NCBI RefSeq assembly: GCF_014635825.1
Contig: NZ_BMDO01000009.1
Span: forward strand, 186,001-250,000
Direction: 5' to 3'
Length of the DNA: 64,000 nucleotides
Origin: Mucilaginibacter galii
GTDB lineage: Bacteria > Bacteroidota > Bacteroidia > Sphingobacteriales > Sphingobacteriaceae
Shown here: positions 28,508 through 36,088 of the stretch, one piece after another
Position numbering within the stretch: position 1 is the first letter of the stretch
Layout: each line of letters begins with the position of its first letter
The notes under the pieces: model-generated
Told to the model about the DNA's origin: nothing
The model's input: the letters and a program-made list of their open reading frames with translations, nothing else
Databases searched by the model: none
Made by a program: the position numbers and the translations under genes

Positions 28508-29329
28508 TTACGATTGAAAAAACTCCAAAAGGTCTTTGTTAATAGTTGCCGCCTCGGTAGTTGGCATACCATGCGGGAAACCCGGGTAAGTAATTAATTT
28601 ACCGTTTTTAACGAGTTTGGCTGCCTTTACACCGGTAAGCTCGAAAGGAACGATCTGGTCGTCTTCACCATGCAGTACTAATACTGGGATGTCTACGTTT
28701 TTCAGGTCTTCGGTAAAATCGGTTTCCGAGAAAGCTTTAATACAATCATAATGTGCTTTTATACCGCCCATCATGCCTTGTCTCCACCAGTTGTCTCTAA
28801 CGCCTTGCAATACCTTGGCACCTTCGCGGTTGTAACCGTAGAACGGCAGGGTGAAATCCTGAAAGTACTGCAACCTGTTGGTGGCGGTATTCTCACGAAT
28901 CTCATCAAATATTGCCATTTGTATACCGTCGGGGTTAGTTTCGGTTTGCGCCATGATAGGGGTAACGGCACTAATTAACACTGCTTTGGCTACACGGCCT
29001 TTACCATATTTGGCTACATAACGTATAACCTCGCCACCACCGGTAGAGTGTCCAACGTGTATGGCATCTTTCAAATCAAGGGCTTCGGTCAGTTCGGCTA
29101 CATCGGCTGCATAGGTATCCATATCGTTGCCTGTAGCCGTTTGGGTAGATCGGCCGTGTCCGCGGCGGTCATGCGCAATAACGCGGTACCCTTTTTCCAC
29201 AAAAAACATCATCTGCCCGTCCCAATCATCGCTTGATAGCGGCCATCCATGATGAAACACGATAGGCTGCCCTGTGCCCCAGTCTTTGTAATAAATTTCG
29301 GTTCCGTCTTTTACTGTGATTTTACTCAT
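28508..29329 (-). CDS. Alpha/beta hydrolase (non-haem chloroperoxidase/arylesterase type)
   Basis: The 273-residue alpha/beta hydrolase has catalytic Ser95 in GHSTGG, an acid in HGEDDQIVP (about residue 224) and His253 in GFPHGM. HHGWPLSSDDWD near residue 30 forms the oxyanion region. HDRRGHGRS and the overall length match the cofactor-free haloperoxidase/perhydrolase subfamily (esterases that can form peracids). No signal peptide, so cytoplasmic. It is transcribed alone toward a bidirectional terminator. The true substrate is probably an ester or lactone. Confidence 0.92.
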   Translation of the reverse strand: MSKITVKDGTEIYYKDWGTGQPIVFHHGWPLSSDDWDGQMMFFVEKGYRVIAHDRRGHGRSTQTATGNDMDTYAADVAELTEALDLKDAIHVGHSTGGGEVIRYVAKYGKGRVAKAVLISAVTPIMAQTETNPDGIQMAIFDEIRENTATNRLQYFQDFTLPFYGYNREGAKVLQGVRDNWWRQGMMGGIKAHYDCIKAFSETDFTEDLKNVDIPVLVLHGEDDQIVPFELTGVKAAKLVKNGKLITYPGFPHGMPTTEAATINKDLLEFFQS

Positions 29330-29686
29330 TACTTTGTGATTTTGGATGATTAAATAAATAGAATCTCTTCTAAATAAACAGGAGCATAATTGGTATAGGT
29401 TTGTTCAAATAATTAAGATGACGCGTTTTACCGGCTATATACATCTCTTTCAACAAGCGGCATTTTGAATACTTGGACAACTAAATGTAACAATAATGCT
29501 TTAAATGTATCTTACAAATATAAACTTCATATAAAATCAACATGGATACTTAACTCTGCTGATGCAGGTGAGTTATTGAAACATAATATTAATACAGCTG
29601 TTAAAAACCAGCATGGCCTAAAAGAATTAATTATTGTAAATACAGGTTATTGTTAGTTTATTTAACTAAAGTTTACAACAACTAAA
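29330..29686. other. Divergent gap before the three-gene cassette
   Basis: The 357-bp AT-rich gap lies between the hydrolase (minus) and the cassette (plus). ATAATTGGTA occurs at 29386-29395, 57 bp upstream of the hydrolase start, a 10-bp match to the leader element seen near the susC genes. No convincing gene is present; a 63-codon TTG-start frame (29465-29656) has no protein-like features. No clear cassette promoter could be placed. Confidence 0.4.
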
Positions 29687-30349
29687 ATGAGTATATTTAA
29701 ATACATACTAAATCCATTTGTAGAGTTTAAAGAACCCGAACCGGGTCAAGCATCAAGTTTGCCGTCTAATAATCAGCCTAAGCCGGTGATATCAACACCT
29801 GATAACACTGCGTCCAAACCTGCAGAATCCACCCCATCCAAGACTAATGATACCGGGAATTTCAGAAGCTTTTTTGAGAAATTAATTGAAGATGCCAACG
29901 AAAAGAACCCTATTTTTCAGGGTACAGACATCAAGGAATTTATTGACACCAAAGTTGAGTTAGACAGTATTCCGGATGAAGCAACCAAAATAAAGACGGC
30001 GTTTAATGTACTCAAGAGAACAGGCGTTACTAAAGATAAGTTGCTTAGTACCGGCCAAGAATACATAAAACTTATTGAACACGAACTGGCTGGTATTGAA
30101 GGTGCTTTTTCGCAGCAATATAAAAATGATGTACAGCTTAAAGAAGAGCAAATACAAGCCAAGGCACAAGAAATTGCTGCACTTAACGACAAGATAAGCG
30201 CTATACATCAAGAAATAAGCAATTTATCGCAGCAGGTATCGCAAAGCAAAGAACAGCTTACCAATAACAAGAACCAGTTTATTTTGGCCGGACAGCAGAA
30301 AAAAAGTGAGCTTGAAAGCGAATTGAATAAAATTAACCAATACCTTTAA
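29687..30349 (+). CDS. Coiled-coil protein, first gene of PspA-like/Ppx-like cassette
   Basis: The 220-residue protein starts with a short amphipathic helix (MSIFKYILNPFVEFKE), then a Pro/Ser/Thr/Asn-rich linker to about residue 60. A helical domain (about 62-145, FRSFFEKLIEDANEKNPIFQG, then KIKTAFNVLKRTG) and a long C-terminal coiled coil (about 145-220) follow, with heptads through ISNLSQQVSQSKEQL. No signal peptide or TM helix. It is 15 bp from the next gene, so the two are surely co-transcribed. The shape suggests a cytoplasmic adaptor that binds the coiled-coil region of the second protein. I do not recognise the family. Confidence 0.8.
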   Translation: MSIFKYILNPFVEFKEPEPGQASSLPSNNQPKPVISTPDNTASKPAESTPSKTNDTGNFRSFFEKLIEDANEKNPIFQGTDIKEFIDTKVELDSIPDEATKIKTAFNVLKRTGVTKDKLLSTGQEYIKLIEHELAGIEGAFSQQYKNDVQLKEEQIQAKAQEIAALNDKISAIHQEISNLSQQVSQSKEQLTNNKNQFILAGQQKKSELESELNKINQYL

Positions 30350-30364
30350 TTAAAAATCTAAACC

Positions 30365-31375
30365 ATGGCCGAAGAATTACTTAAACCAAAATTTGAATTA
30401 AAAAACCTCGACCCCAAAAAAACATGGGGCACCATCATGACGGTAGTTATACTGGCCGGTGTAGCGCTGCTTGTATACATGTTTATTCTACCGTTTTTGC
30501 TCACCATAGTTTGGGGAACTATACAATTGGTTATTGGAATAGCTATAGCCGTTGTATTGCTCATGATATTAACCAATCCTAAATTTTGGAGAGGTATTCA
30601 TTATTTTTCTGAAGCCATTGCACAGGGTGTATTAGGTTGGGCTATAGAAATGAACCCCTGGAACATATTAAACCTGCAAATAGAACAAGCAGAAAAAGAC
30701 CGTGATCAGTTACGTGTACATGGCGAAAAATTGAAGGCGCAACAAGCATCATTAAGCATACAGTTAGAAGATAACGAGAAAGCCATGCGCCAGGCACAGG
30801 AAGAAGTGCGCATTTGCCAGGCCCGGTTACAAACCAGTCCTAACGATTTTGACACCCAGTTAGCTTTGGAAACATCATCAACAAATTTCAGCAATGCCAA
30901 AGATTTTATCGATGGCGTTAAACCTGTAGCTAATGATGTAGATAAACTCGTTGCATTTGCTGATAAAGCTTACCGTAAATCGGGTGTGGCTTTAATGAAT
31001 TCCAAAAATACTATCAAAATTCAAAAAGCCAAATACGATGCAGTAACCACTGCATCGGCTACAATGGGTAAAGCCATGAAAGCATTTACGGGCAATACTG
31101 ATCTTAACAGTGATGCCGACAAGGCCATTCAAAAGATACGCGAAGATGTAGCCAGCAAAATTGGTGGCATACGTTCGGCAATAGAAATTACCTCGCAGGT
31201 AATGACCAGCCAGGACTTGAAAGATGCGGCCAAGGTATCAATGGCTGCCGAAACGGCCAATAAAATGAATGTTGACAGCGCCTTTGATTATTCGGACTCT
31301 ATACAGTCATCGGCTGCAAATATTGAGAGCAATGCCGACGGTAATAACAAGTACATGAATTACCTGAAAAAATAA
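30365..31375 (+). CDS. Membrane-anchored PspA/ESCRT-III-like helical protein
   Basis: The 336-residue protein has two close membrane helices (about residues 22-42 and 47-69) forming a hairpin with both ends cytoplasmic. An amphipathic stretch follows (FWRGIHYFSEAIAQGVLGWAIE fragments, about 74-95), then NPWNILNLQIEQAEKDRDQLR and a long coiled coil to about residue 160, and further helices to the end. The order of amphipathic helix, (D/N)P, and hairpin coiled coil resembles PspA/IM30 (ESCRT-III superfamily), but here preceded by real TM segments. The resemblance is by pattern only. It is the middle gene of a three-gene operon. Possible role: membrane remodelling or envelope-stress sensing. Confidence 0.75.
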   Translation: MAEELLKPKFELKNLDPKKTWGTIMTVVILAGVALLVYMFILPFLLTIVWGTIQLVIGIAIAVVLLMILTNPKFWRGIHYFSEAIAQGVLGWAIEMNPWNILNLQIEQAEKDRDQLRVHGEKLKAQQASLSIQLEDNEKAMRQAQEEVRICQARLQTSPNDFDTQLALETSSTNFSNAKDFIDGVKPVANDVDKLVAFADKAYRKSGVALMNSKNTIKIQKAKYDAVTTASATMGKAMKAFTGNTDLNSDADKAIQKIREDVASKIGGIRSAIEITSQVMTSQDLKDAAKVSMAAETANKMNVDSAFDYSDSIQSSAANIESNADGNNKYMNYLKK

Positions 31376-31405
31376 ACCATCTAAAAAATCACTAAAACAA
31401 CCATC

Positions 31406-32407
31406 ATGCAAATTAAACCTGCCGGAAGAATAGCAATTCTGTTAATTATAGGAATAGCTGCCTTCTTTTTAATTAAACACTACGTACCTAAAGATAAGCT
31501 TGAAAATCCTGCATCAAGAAATAGCACCTCACAGAGCGGAAGCTACGACGCCCCTCAAAAAGACAGTGCTCAAACAGATGACAAAGCAGCTGGCCGCACT
31601 TTTGAATATACGCCCGAAAAACCTCAAAATGGAATATTAAGAGGTGTTGTAGAAGTAGGTGCTACAGGCTTTAACTCTTTTGTAATTAACATGGATAAAG
31701 AAAAGCGCTGGGAAATTGTATCTAAAGACTTTGGCGAATCTTTAGCTTATGAAGACCTGGCCAACACCGATGATATACGCACCGGCTTAAAAAAATACTT
31801 AGCCAGCATGTTTGAAAAAGGTGTTAATAAAAAGAATATGCACTTTGTTATTTCTTCGGGTGCACAAAAAGCGCCCAAAACTGCGCAGGTAGCCGCCGAA
31901 CTTAAGAAGATGGGCTTTGTAGTAAACCTGGTTACTGCCGCGCAGGAAGGTAAATTTGCTTTCAAGGCTACGGTGCCTCCCGGCTTTCAAGACGATTCTT
32001 TTTTAATTGATATAGGCTCGGGTAATACTAAAGTTTCATGGATGGAAGACGGCAACCTGAAAGCTCTGGAACTGCCGGGTGCTAAATACTTTGAGAAAGG
32101 CACAGCCGACGATGCTGTATACGAGCAAGTAAAGCAAGCATTAGGCACGTTACCAAAAAACAAACGTAATGTGGGCTTTATAATTGGTGGTGTGCCGTTT
32201 AGCTTAGCTAAACAAACCCGTAAAGGCGAAGAACGCTATACCGTATTAAACAACCCCGATACCTATAAAATTAAAGACAAAAAAATGGGTTCAGGTATAA
32301 ATATATACAAAGCTGCTAAGGATGCTACCAATACTGATACGTTTGTATTTGATTGGGACGCAAACTTCACCATCGGCTTTTTGCTAAGTCTGCGCTATAT
32401 TGATTAA
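31406..32407 (+). CDS. Membrane-anchored Ppx/GppA-like ASKHA-fold protein
   Basis: The 333-residue protein has one N-terminal membrane helix (residues 9-25) after Lys/Arg, suggesting N-in and the bulk outside the cytoplasm. A polar linker runs to about residue 70. The rest looks like the N-terminal domains of exopolyphosphatase/GppA: VVEVGATGFNSFVI (compare IDxGSNSxxLxI), HFVISSGAQKAP, LVTAAQEGKFAF (compare SGxEEAxL), and the phosphate motif D202-IGSGNTK (compare DIGGGST), then LPGAKYFEKG. First-motif Asp is Glu here and Ser-Asn are altered, so catalysis is doubtful; a sensor or pseudoenzyme is possible. Family members are normally cytoplasmic, so the anchor is odd. Third gene of the cassette, 30 bp after the second. 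Confidence 0.75.
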   Translation: MQIKPAGRIAILLIIGIAAFFLIKHYVPKDKLENPASRNSTSQSGSYDAPQKDSAQTDDKAAGRTFEYTPEKPQNGILRGVVEVGATGFNSFVINMDKEKRWEIVSKDFGESLAYEDLANTDDIRTGLKKYLASMFEKGVNKKNMHFVISSGAQKAPKTAQVAAELKKMGFVVNLVTAAQEGKFAFKATVPPGFQDDSFLIDIGSGNTKVSWMEDGNLKALELPGAKYFEKGTADDAVYEQVKQALGTLPKNKRNVGFIIGGVPFSLAKQTRKGEERYTVLNNPDTYKIKDKKMGSGINIYKAAKDATNTDTFVFDWDANFTIGFLLSLRYID

Positions 32408-32430
32408 TCCTTAAAATTGATTTTATGAAA

Positions 32431-32457
32431 AAGCTCTTAGTTAATTACTAAGAGCTT
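32431..32457. terminator. Bidirectional terminator between cassette and uxaB
   Basis: AAGCTCTTAGT (32431-32441) and ACTAAGAGCTT (32447-32457) are perfect arms with a 5-nt loop. CTTTTA follows on the plus strand, and TTTCATAAAA follows on the minus strand. It serves the convergent cassette and pectin operon. Confidence 0.8.
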
Positions 32458-32482
32458 CTTTTATGTATTACTTCAAAATTTG

Positions 32483-33976
32483 TTACAATGCAGATAGAAG
32501 CTTTTCACTTTCATCCTGCATCAACAGAAGCCGCTTGGTAATGGCGTTTCTAAAACCGGGCAGTTCGCCTAAATTGCTGTTCCAAAGATTTTTATCTTCC
32601 AAAATGGTGTTTACCAGCTCATGCACACCCATGCTTTTCCAGGCCTGATGAAACAGTTCGGCATTGCTGTCAGCGATTTCATATTCTTCGCCATTATAAA
32701 TACCTGTGTAAACCCCGGGTACATTTTGTTTTGATTTCATAAACCTGATGAAGGCAGCGAAGCCTAAGGCAAAGCACTCGGGCACCTGCTTAAATTGCAC
32801 ATAGTGGTTAAGCAGCAGGGGCACCACCCGCATTTTCATTTTAGAGGAATATTCGGAAGAGATACAGATCCATTGATGGTCGATATATGGGTTGCGAAAC
32901 CTGTCGAGTACCTTGGCGGCAAAGTCTTTGGCTATGTCTATATCTACCTGGTAAGGTATGGCAGGCGCAATTTCGTGCAGCATCAGCTGATTGATGTACT
33001 GAGCAAAAGCCGCATTTTGCATAGCTTGCTTAACAGTTTTTAATCCGGATAGAAAAGCAACACCGCAGCTTAACGTGTGCGTTCCGTTAAGTAAACGCAA
33101 TTTGAGTTCGCGGTATATTTCAATGTTAGGTACAATTACAATACCTGGGTCGGCCTTTGCAAATTCTAAGACCGATGCTACTTTCTCATCCCCTTCAATG
33201 GCCCAAAGGCTGTAAGCTTCAGATACAATGTGCAGATCATCTTTATAGCCGTTCAACTGTTCGGCCTCGGCCAGTTGCTGCAGACCAGGTGTGCCGGGCA
33301 CAATACGGTCTACCAGCGAATTACAGAAATGATTATGCTCTTCCAGCCAGTCCATAAAGGCAGGCTCCAGTTTGTTAAGGTGTGCCAGTTCCAGTACTAT
33401 AGCTTCCAGCTTTTTACCGTTATTTACGATCAACTCGGTAGGTACGATAACCAGGCCGCTTTCGGCGCTGCCTTTAAACACCTTATAACGCTCATACAAC
33501 ACCGCAAGCAACTTGCCCGGGAAAGATACTGGCGGGTGTTTGTGTATGCTGTCCTGCACCAACTGAATGCCCACTTCAGTAGTGTTAGATATCACCACTT
33601 TTAACTGCGGACTTTGCGCCACTTTCAAAACAAGATCCCACTCCGCTTTAGCCGAAAGCACCCGGCTTATAGCCGAGCAAATGATCTGCTCCTGTACCTC
33701 GTTACCGTTTTCAACGCCTTTAATTTGCAGGGTGTACAAGCCATCCTGACGGTTAAAATCTGCTGTGGTACCAGTCTTTGTAGACTTTACTACCACAATA
33801 CGCCCATTAAAAATTCCGAGGCGATTGGCCTTATCAATATAGTAGTCAGACAAACCACGCAGCAATACGCCGGTACCAAATTGCAGTACCTTTTCCGGAA
33901 GTTCAAATACGCCCTCGGGCGGTAAGGCTAAATTAGTTGCATTGATCTTTTTTAAATTATAACGCGATAACAGCAT
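32483..33976 (-). CDS. uxaB: Tagaturonate reductase
   Basis: A polyol-dehydrogenase-family enzyme of about 497 residues that reduces D-tagaturonate to D-altronate with NADH, in the cytoplasmic galacturonate isomerase pathway. The N-terminal NAD domain has VLQFGTGVLLRGLSDYYIDKA. The C-terminal mannitol-dehydrogenase domain has LRLLNGTHTLSCGVAFLSG and the length fits UxaB. I choose ATG at 33976; the frame opens at 34012, but that would overlap the pectate lyase stop at 33985. It is the last gene of the pectin operon, 8 bp after the lyase, and converts the galacturonate released by the upstream enzymes. UxaC and UxaA were not seen in the window. Confidence 0.92.
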   Translation of the reverse strand: MLLSRYNLKKINATNLALPPEGVFELPEKVLQFGTGVLLRGLSDYYIDKANRLGIFNGRIVVVKSTKTGTTADFNRQDGLYTLQIKGVENGNEVQEQIICSAISRVLSAKAEWDLVLKVAQSPQLKVVISNTTEVGIQLVQDSIHKHPPVSFPGKLLAVLYERYKVFKGSAESGLVIVPTELIVNNGKKLEAIVLELAHLNKLEPAFMDWLEEHNHFCNSLVDRIVPGTPGLQQLAEAEQLNGYKDDLHIVSEAYSLWAIEGDEKVASVLEFAKADPGIVIVPNIEIYRELKLRLLNGTHTLSCGVAFLSGLKTVKQAMQNAAFAQYINQLMLHEIAPAIPYQVDIDIAKDFAAKVLDRFRNPYIDHQWICISSEYSSKMKMRVVPLLLNHYVQFKQVPECFALGFAAFIRFMKSKQNVPGVYTGIYNGEEYEIADSNAELFHQAWKSMGVHELVNTILEDKNLWNSNLGELPGFRNAITKRLLLMQDESEKLLSAL

Positions 33977-33984
33977 ACGGGCAA

Positions 33985-35028
33985 TTAATTCACATTGTAT
34001 TTTTTCGCCCATGTGGCGTAATCCTTTACCATGATCTTTTTAGGCCAGGTGCCGTACCATGCATAGCCCTGGCGGCGTTCGTTTTCTACCTCGGTGAGGT
34101 TATATTTTTTAACACCATCGCGACCCGAAAAGAACGGCCTGTTGGTACCAATTTCATAATAGCGGGACCAAATTACCGACGAGGGATCATCTACCAGCAC
34201 ACCATCACGCTTAGTGGGCTGCTTATCATCCTGAATATGATCAAAACGGTATCCTGTTAGTTTAACCGCATCAAACCAAGCCACAGCACTCTTTACTGCT
34301 TGTTTAATATCGGCTGATGGTGAAGGCACATGCATTAAAAACTCCACAATAGAAGCCGATTCCGAAGCACTCAATCCAACAAGTTCAAACTTACGAGCAG
34401 CAACGGGTTGCAAGGTGCGCTTATCGTACTGCTGGTTCCAGGCGGTTAATTTGCCGTCAACTTTAGCCTGTGTTTTCAGAATGCAGTCTATGCCACGCTT
34501 TACGGCATCGGCAGAAGGAGCTACCAATGCCTGGTCTACCACCTCGAAGCCTTTAGCGCGGTTGGCTACGTTATCGAGTATTTGCATAACGTGGATCATG
34601 GCATCATCGTTAAAGGTGATCTGGCTGCGGTACAAGGCTGAATCCGGGTAGTATTGCGGCCAGCCGCCATTAGCATACTGCGCCTTCAGTAAAAACCTGA
34701 TACCTTTTTCGGCCGATTGCAAATAAGTCTTGTTATTAGTCTTGGCGTAGGCGTTTACCAGGTAGTTGATCTCTTTAAAAGTGGCCGCGTTATCAATAGT
34801 AGCATCAATGCGATTGGTACCGGCTTTGGTGGCTGCCTTTTGTTCTTCGGTCAGGGTTTTATTATAATCTACCTTCACCTCTCCTACAGCTTTGGGCCAG
34901 CCACCTACGTTGCGCTGATACAGCAACATGTTTTCGGCCACCGGGTCGGTTGCAGGCTGGGTATTTTGGGCAAATGCTCCGCTTACACTAAGCACAAGTG
35001 CAATAACCAACTGGTATAATCTTTTCAT
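33985..35028 (-). CDS. pelA: Pectate lyase, polysaccharide lyase family 10
   Basis: The 347-residue secreted enzyme cleaves polygalacturonate by beta-elimination. It has a signal peptide ending GAFAQ (about residue 21). The (alpha/alpha) toroid of PL10 begins NMLLYQRNVGGWPK and continues ATFKEINYLVNAY, LLKAQYANGGWPQYYP, FNDDAMIHVMQIL. SRYYEIGTNRPFFSGRDG near the C-terminus matches the PL10 region with the catalytic Arg. It sits between methylesterase (48 bp) and uxaB (8 bp) in the operon. De-esterification by the two neighbouring CE8 enzymes would make its substrate. Confidence 0.93.
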   Translation of the reverse strand: MKRLYQLVIALVLSVSGAFAQNTQPATDPVAENMLLYQRNVGGWPKAVGEVKVDYNKTLTEEQKAATKAGTNRIDATIDNAATFKEINYLVNAYAKTNNKTYLQSAEKGIRFLLKAQYANGGWPQYYPDSALYRSQITFNDDAMIHVMQILDNVANRAKGFEVVDQALVAPSADAVKRGIDCILKTQAKVDGKLTAWNQQYDKRTLQPVAARKFELVGLSASESASIVEFLMHVPSPSADIKQAVKSAVAWFDAVKLTGYRFDHIQDDKQPTKRDGVLVDDPSSVIWSRYYEIGTNRPFFSGRDGVKKYNLTEVENERRQGYAWYGTWPKKIMVKDYATWAKKYNVN

Positions 35029-35076
35029 TTCTCGTTCAATTTAAATAGGGATAAGACACTCTTCTAACCCAATAGT

Positions 35077-36081
35077 TTATTTAGCAACTGGTTGCCAGCC
35101 ATCTGCACCCAACAATATATTTTTAAGCGTATATTGCTTTACTTCATTCTTGGTCAACTGTTTAGACCACACCACACGTTTGCTGGTAATACTTCCTGCT
35201 CCCTTATTGCCATATTCGGCATAAAAGGTAGTCTTTTCCTTATCAGGGAACATGACATCGCCTTTCCAGGGGTTCCAACCTTCGGGCACAATGTGGGCAC
35301 CCATTTCGGTGTTGATGAAAACAGTTTTAGCATGCGGGCGCCATGGCCTGCCTAAGAACTCCTTGGTTACACTGGTATCGGCTATCAACTTACAATCGAA
35401 AAACACAAAACCAAAGGCTTGCCGCGGTGTGGTGGCTGCGGCCGTAATGTAAGAGTTGGTTAAACTTTTAATGGTACAGCGTTCAAAAACCACGGTAGCT
35501 TCACCAAAAATAAAATCGGTAGTGCCTTCTATGTAACAGTCCTCATAATACTGCCGACTGTTGCCTTTAGCCAGGTACAAGGTATCCTGGTTGCCCAGCA
35601 AACGGCAATTTATAAAGGTACAGCGGTCGGCTTCTACATGCAGGGCAACGGCCTGCCCAACACGGCCTGCGGTATTGGCAATAGTGAGGTTCTCGGCATG
35701 GAAATCGTTGCCCTGTACCAGCACAGTGTACGAAGTGTAGGTAGACATTTTTTCTTTACCAAAAGCATCTTTCCCGCCCGGCACCGCTTTGCCCGAATAA
35801 TCATTATTAGTAACAATGGTATTATCGGTACTCTCGCCCACCAGCGATATTTTTGTTTTCCAGGAAGGGATCACCAGTTTTTCGTGGTAGATCCCTTTTT
35901 TAATATGAATAATTACCTGTTGCTGCCCCAAATCGCGCACGGCGTTAACGGCTTCCTGTATGGTTTTGTAGTTGCCGCTGCCGTCCTGTGCTACCGTTAA
36001 GCTGGGGCGCAAGGCTACGTTCTGTCCCCTTGCGCCCCAGGTTATGATGCAAAGCAGTAATAAAATAATAATCCTTTTCAC
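35077..36081 (-). CDS. Pectin methylesterase, CE8 (first copy)
   Basis: The 334-residue pectinesterase removes methyl groups from homogalacturonan. A signal peptide ends TWGARGQ. The right-handed beta-helix carries the CE8 motifs in order: VAQDGSGNYKTIQEAV, AVALHVEADRC, GNQDTLYL (first catalytic Asp), the second catalytic Asp in EGTTDFIFGEA, and the substrate Arg in LGRPWRPHAKTVF. The start lies 7 bp downstream of the GH28 stop, so the two are tightly coupled. A second CE8 (37783-38745) is clearly paralogous but diverged. Likely periplasmic. Confidence 0.95.
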   Translation of the reverse strand: MKRIIILLLLCIITWGARGQNVALRPSLTVAQDGSGNYKTIQEAVNAVRDLGQQQVIIHIKKGIYHEKLVIPSWKTKISLVGESTDNTIVTNNDYSGKAVPGGKDAFGKEKMSTYTSYTVLVQGNDFHAENLTIANTAGRVGQAVALHVEADRCTFINCRLLGNQDTLYLAKGNSRQYYEDCYIEGTTDFIFGEATVVFERCTIKSLTNSYITAAATTPRQAFGFVFFDCKLIADTSVTKEFLGRPWRPHAKTVFINTEMGAHIVPEGWNPWKGDVMFPDKEKTTFYAEYGNKGAGSITSKRVVWSKQLTKNEVKQYTLKNILLGADGWQPVAK

Positions 36082-36088
36082 GTTGGTA

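Noticed and set aside
29465-29656. 63-codon frame with TTG start upstream of the three-gene cassette
   Set aside because: No ribosome-binding context, no protein-like pattern, AT-rich intergenic composition. Treated as non-coding.
33977-34012. 12-residue extension of tagaturonate reductase
   Set aside because: It would overlap the pectate lyase stop and is not needed for the NAD-binding strand.
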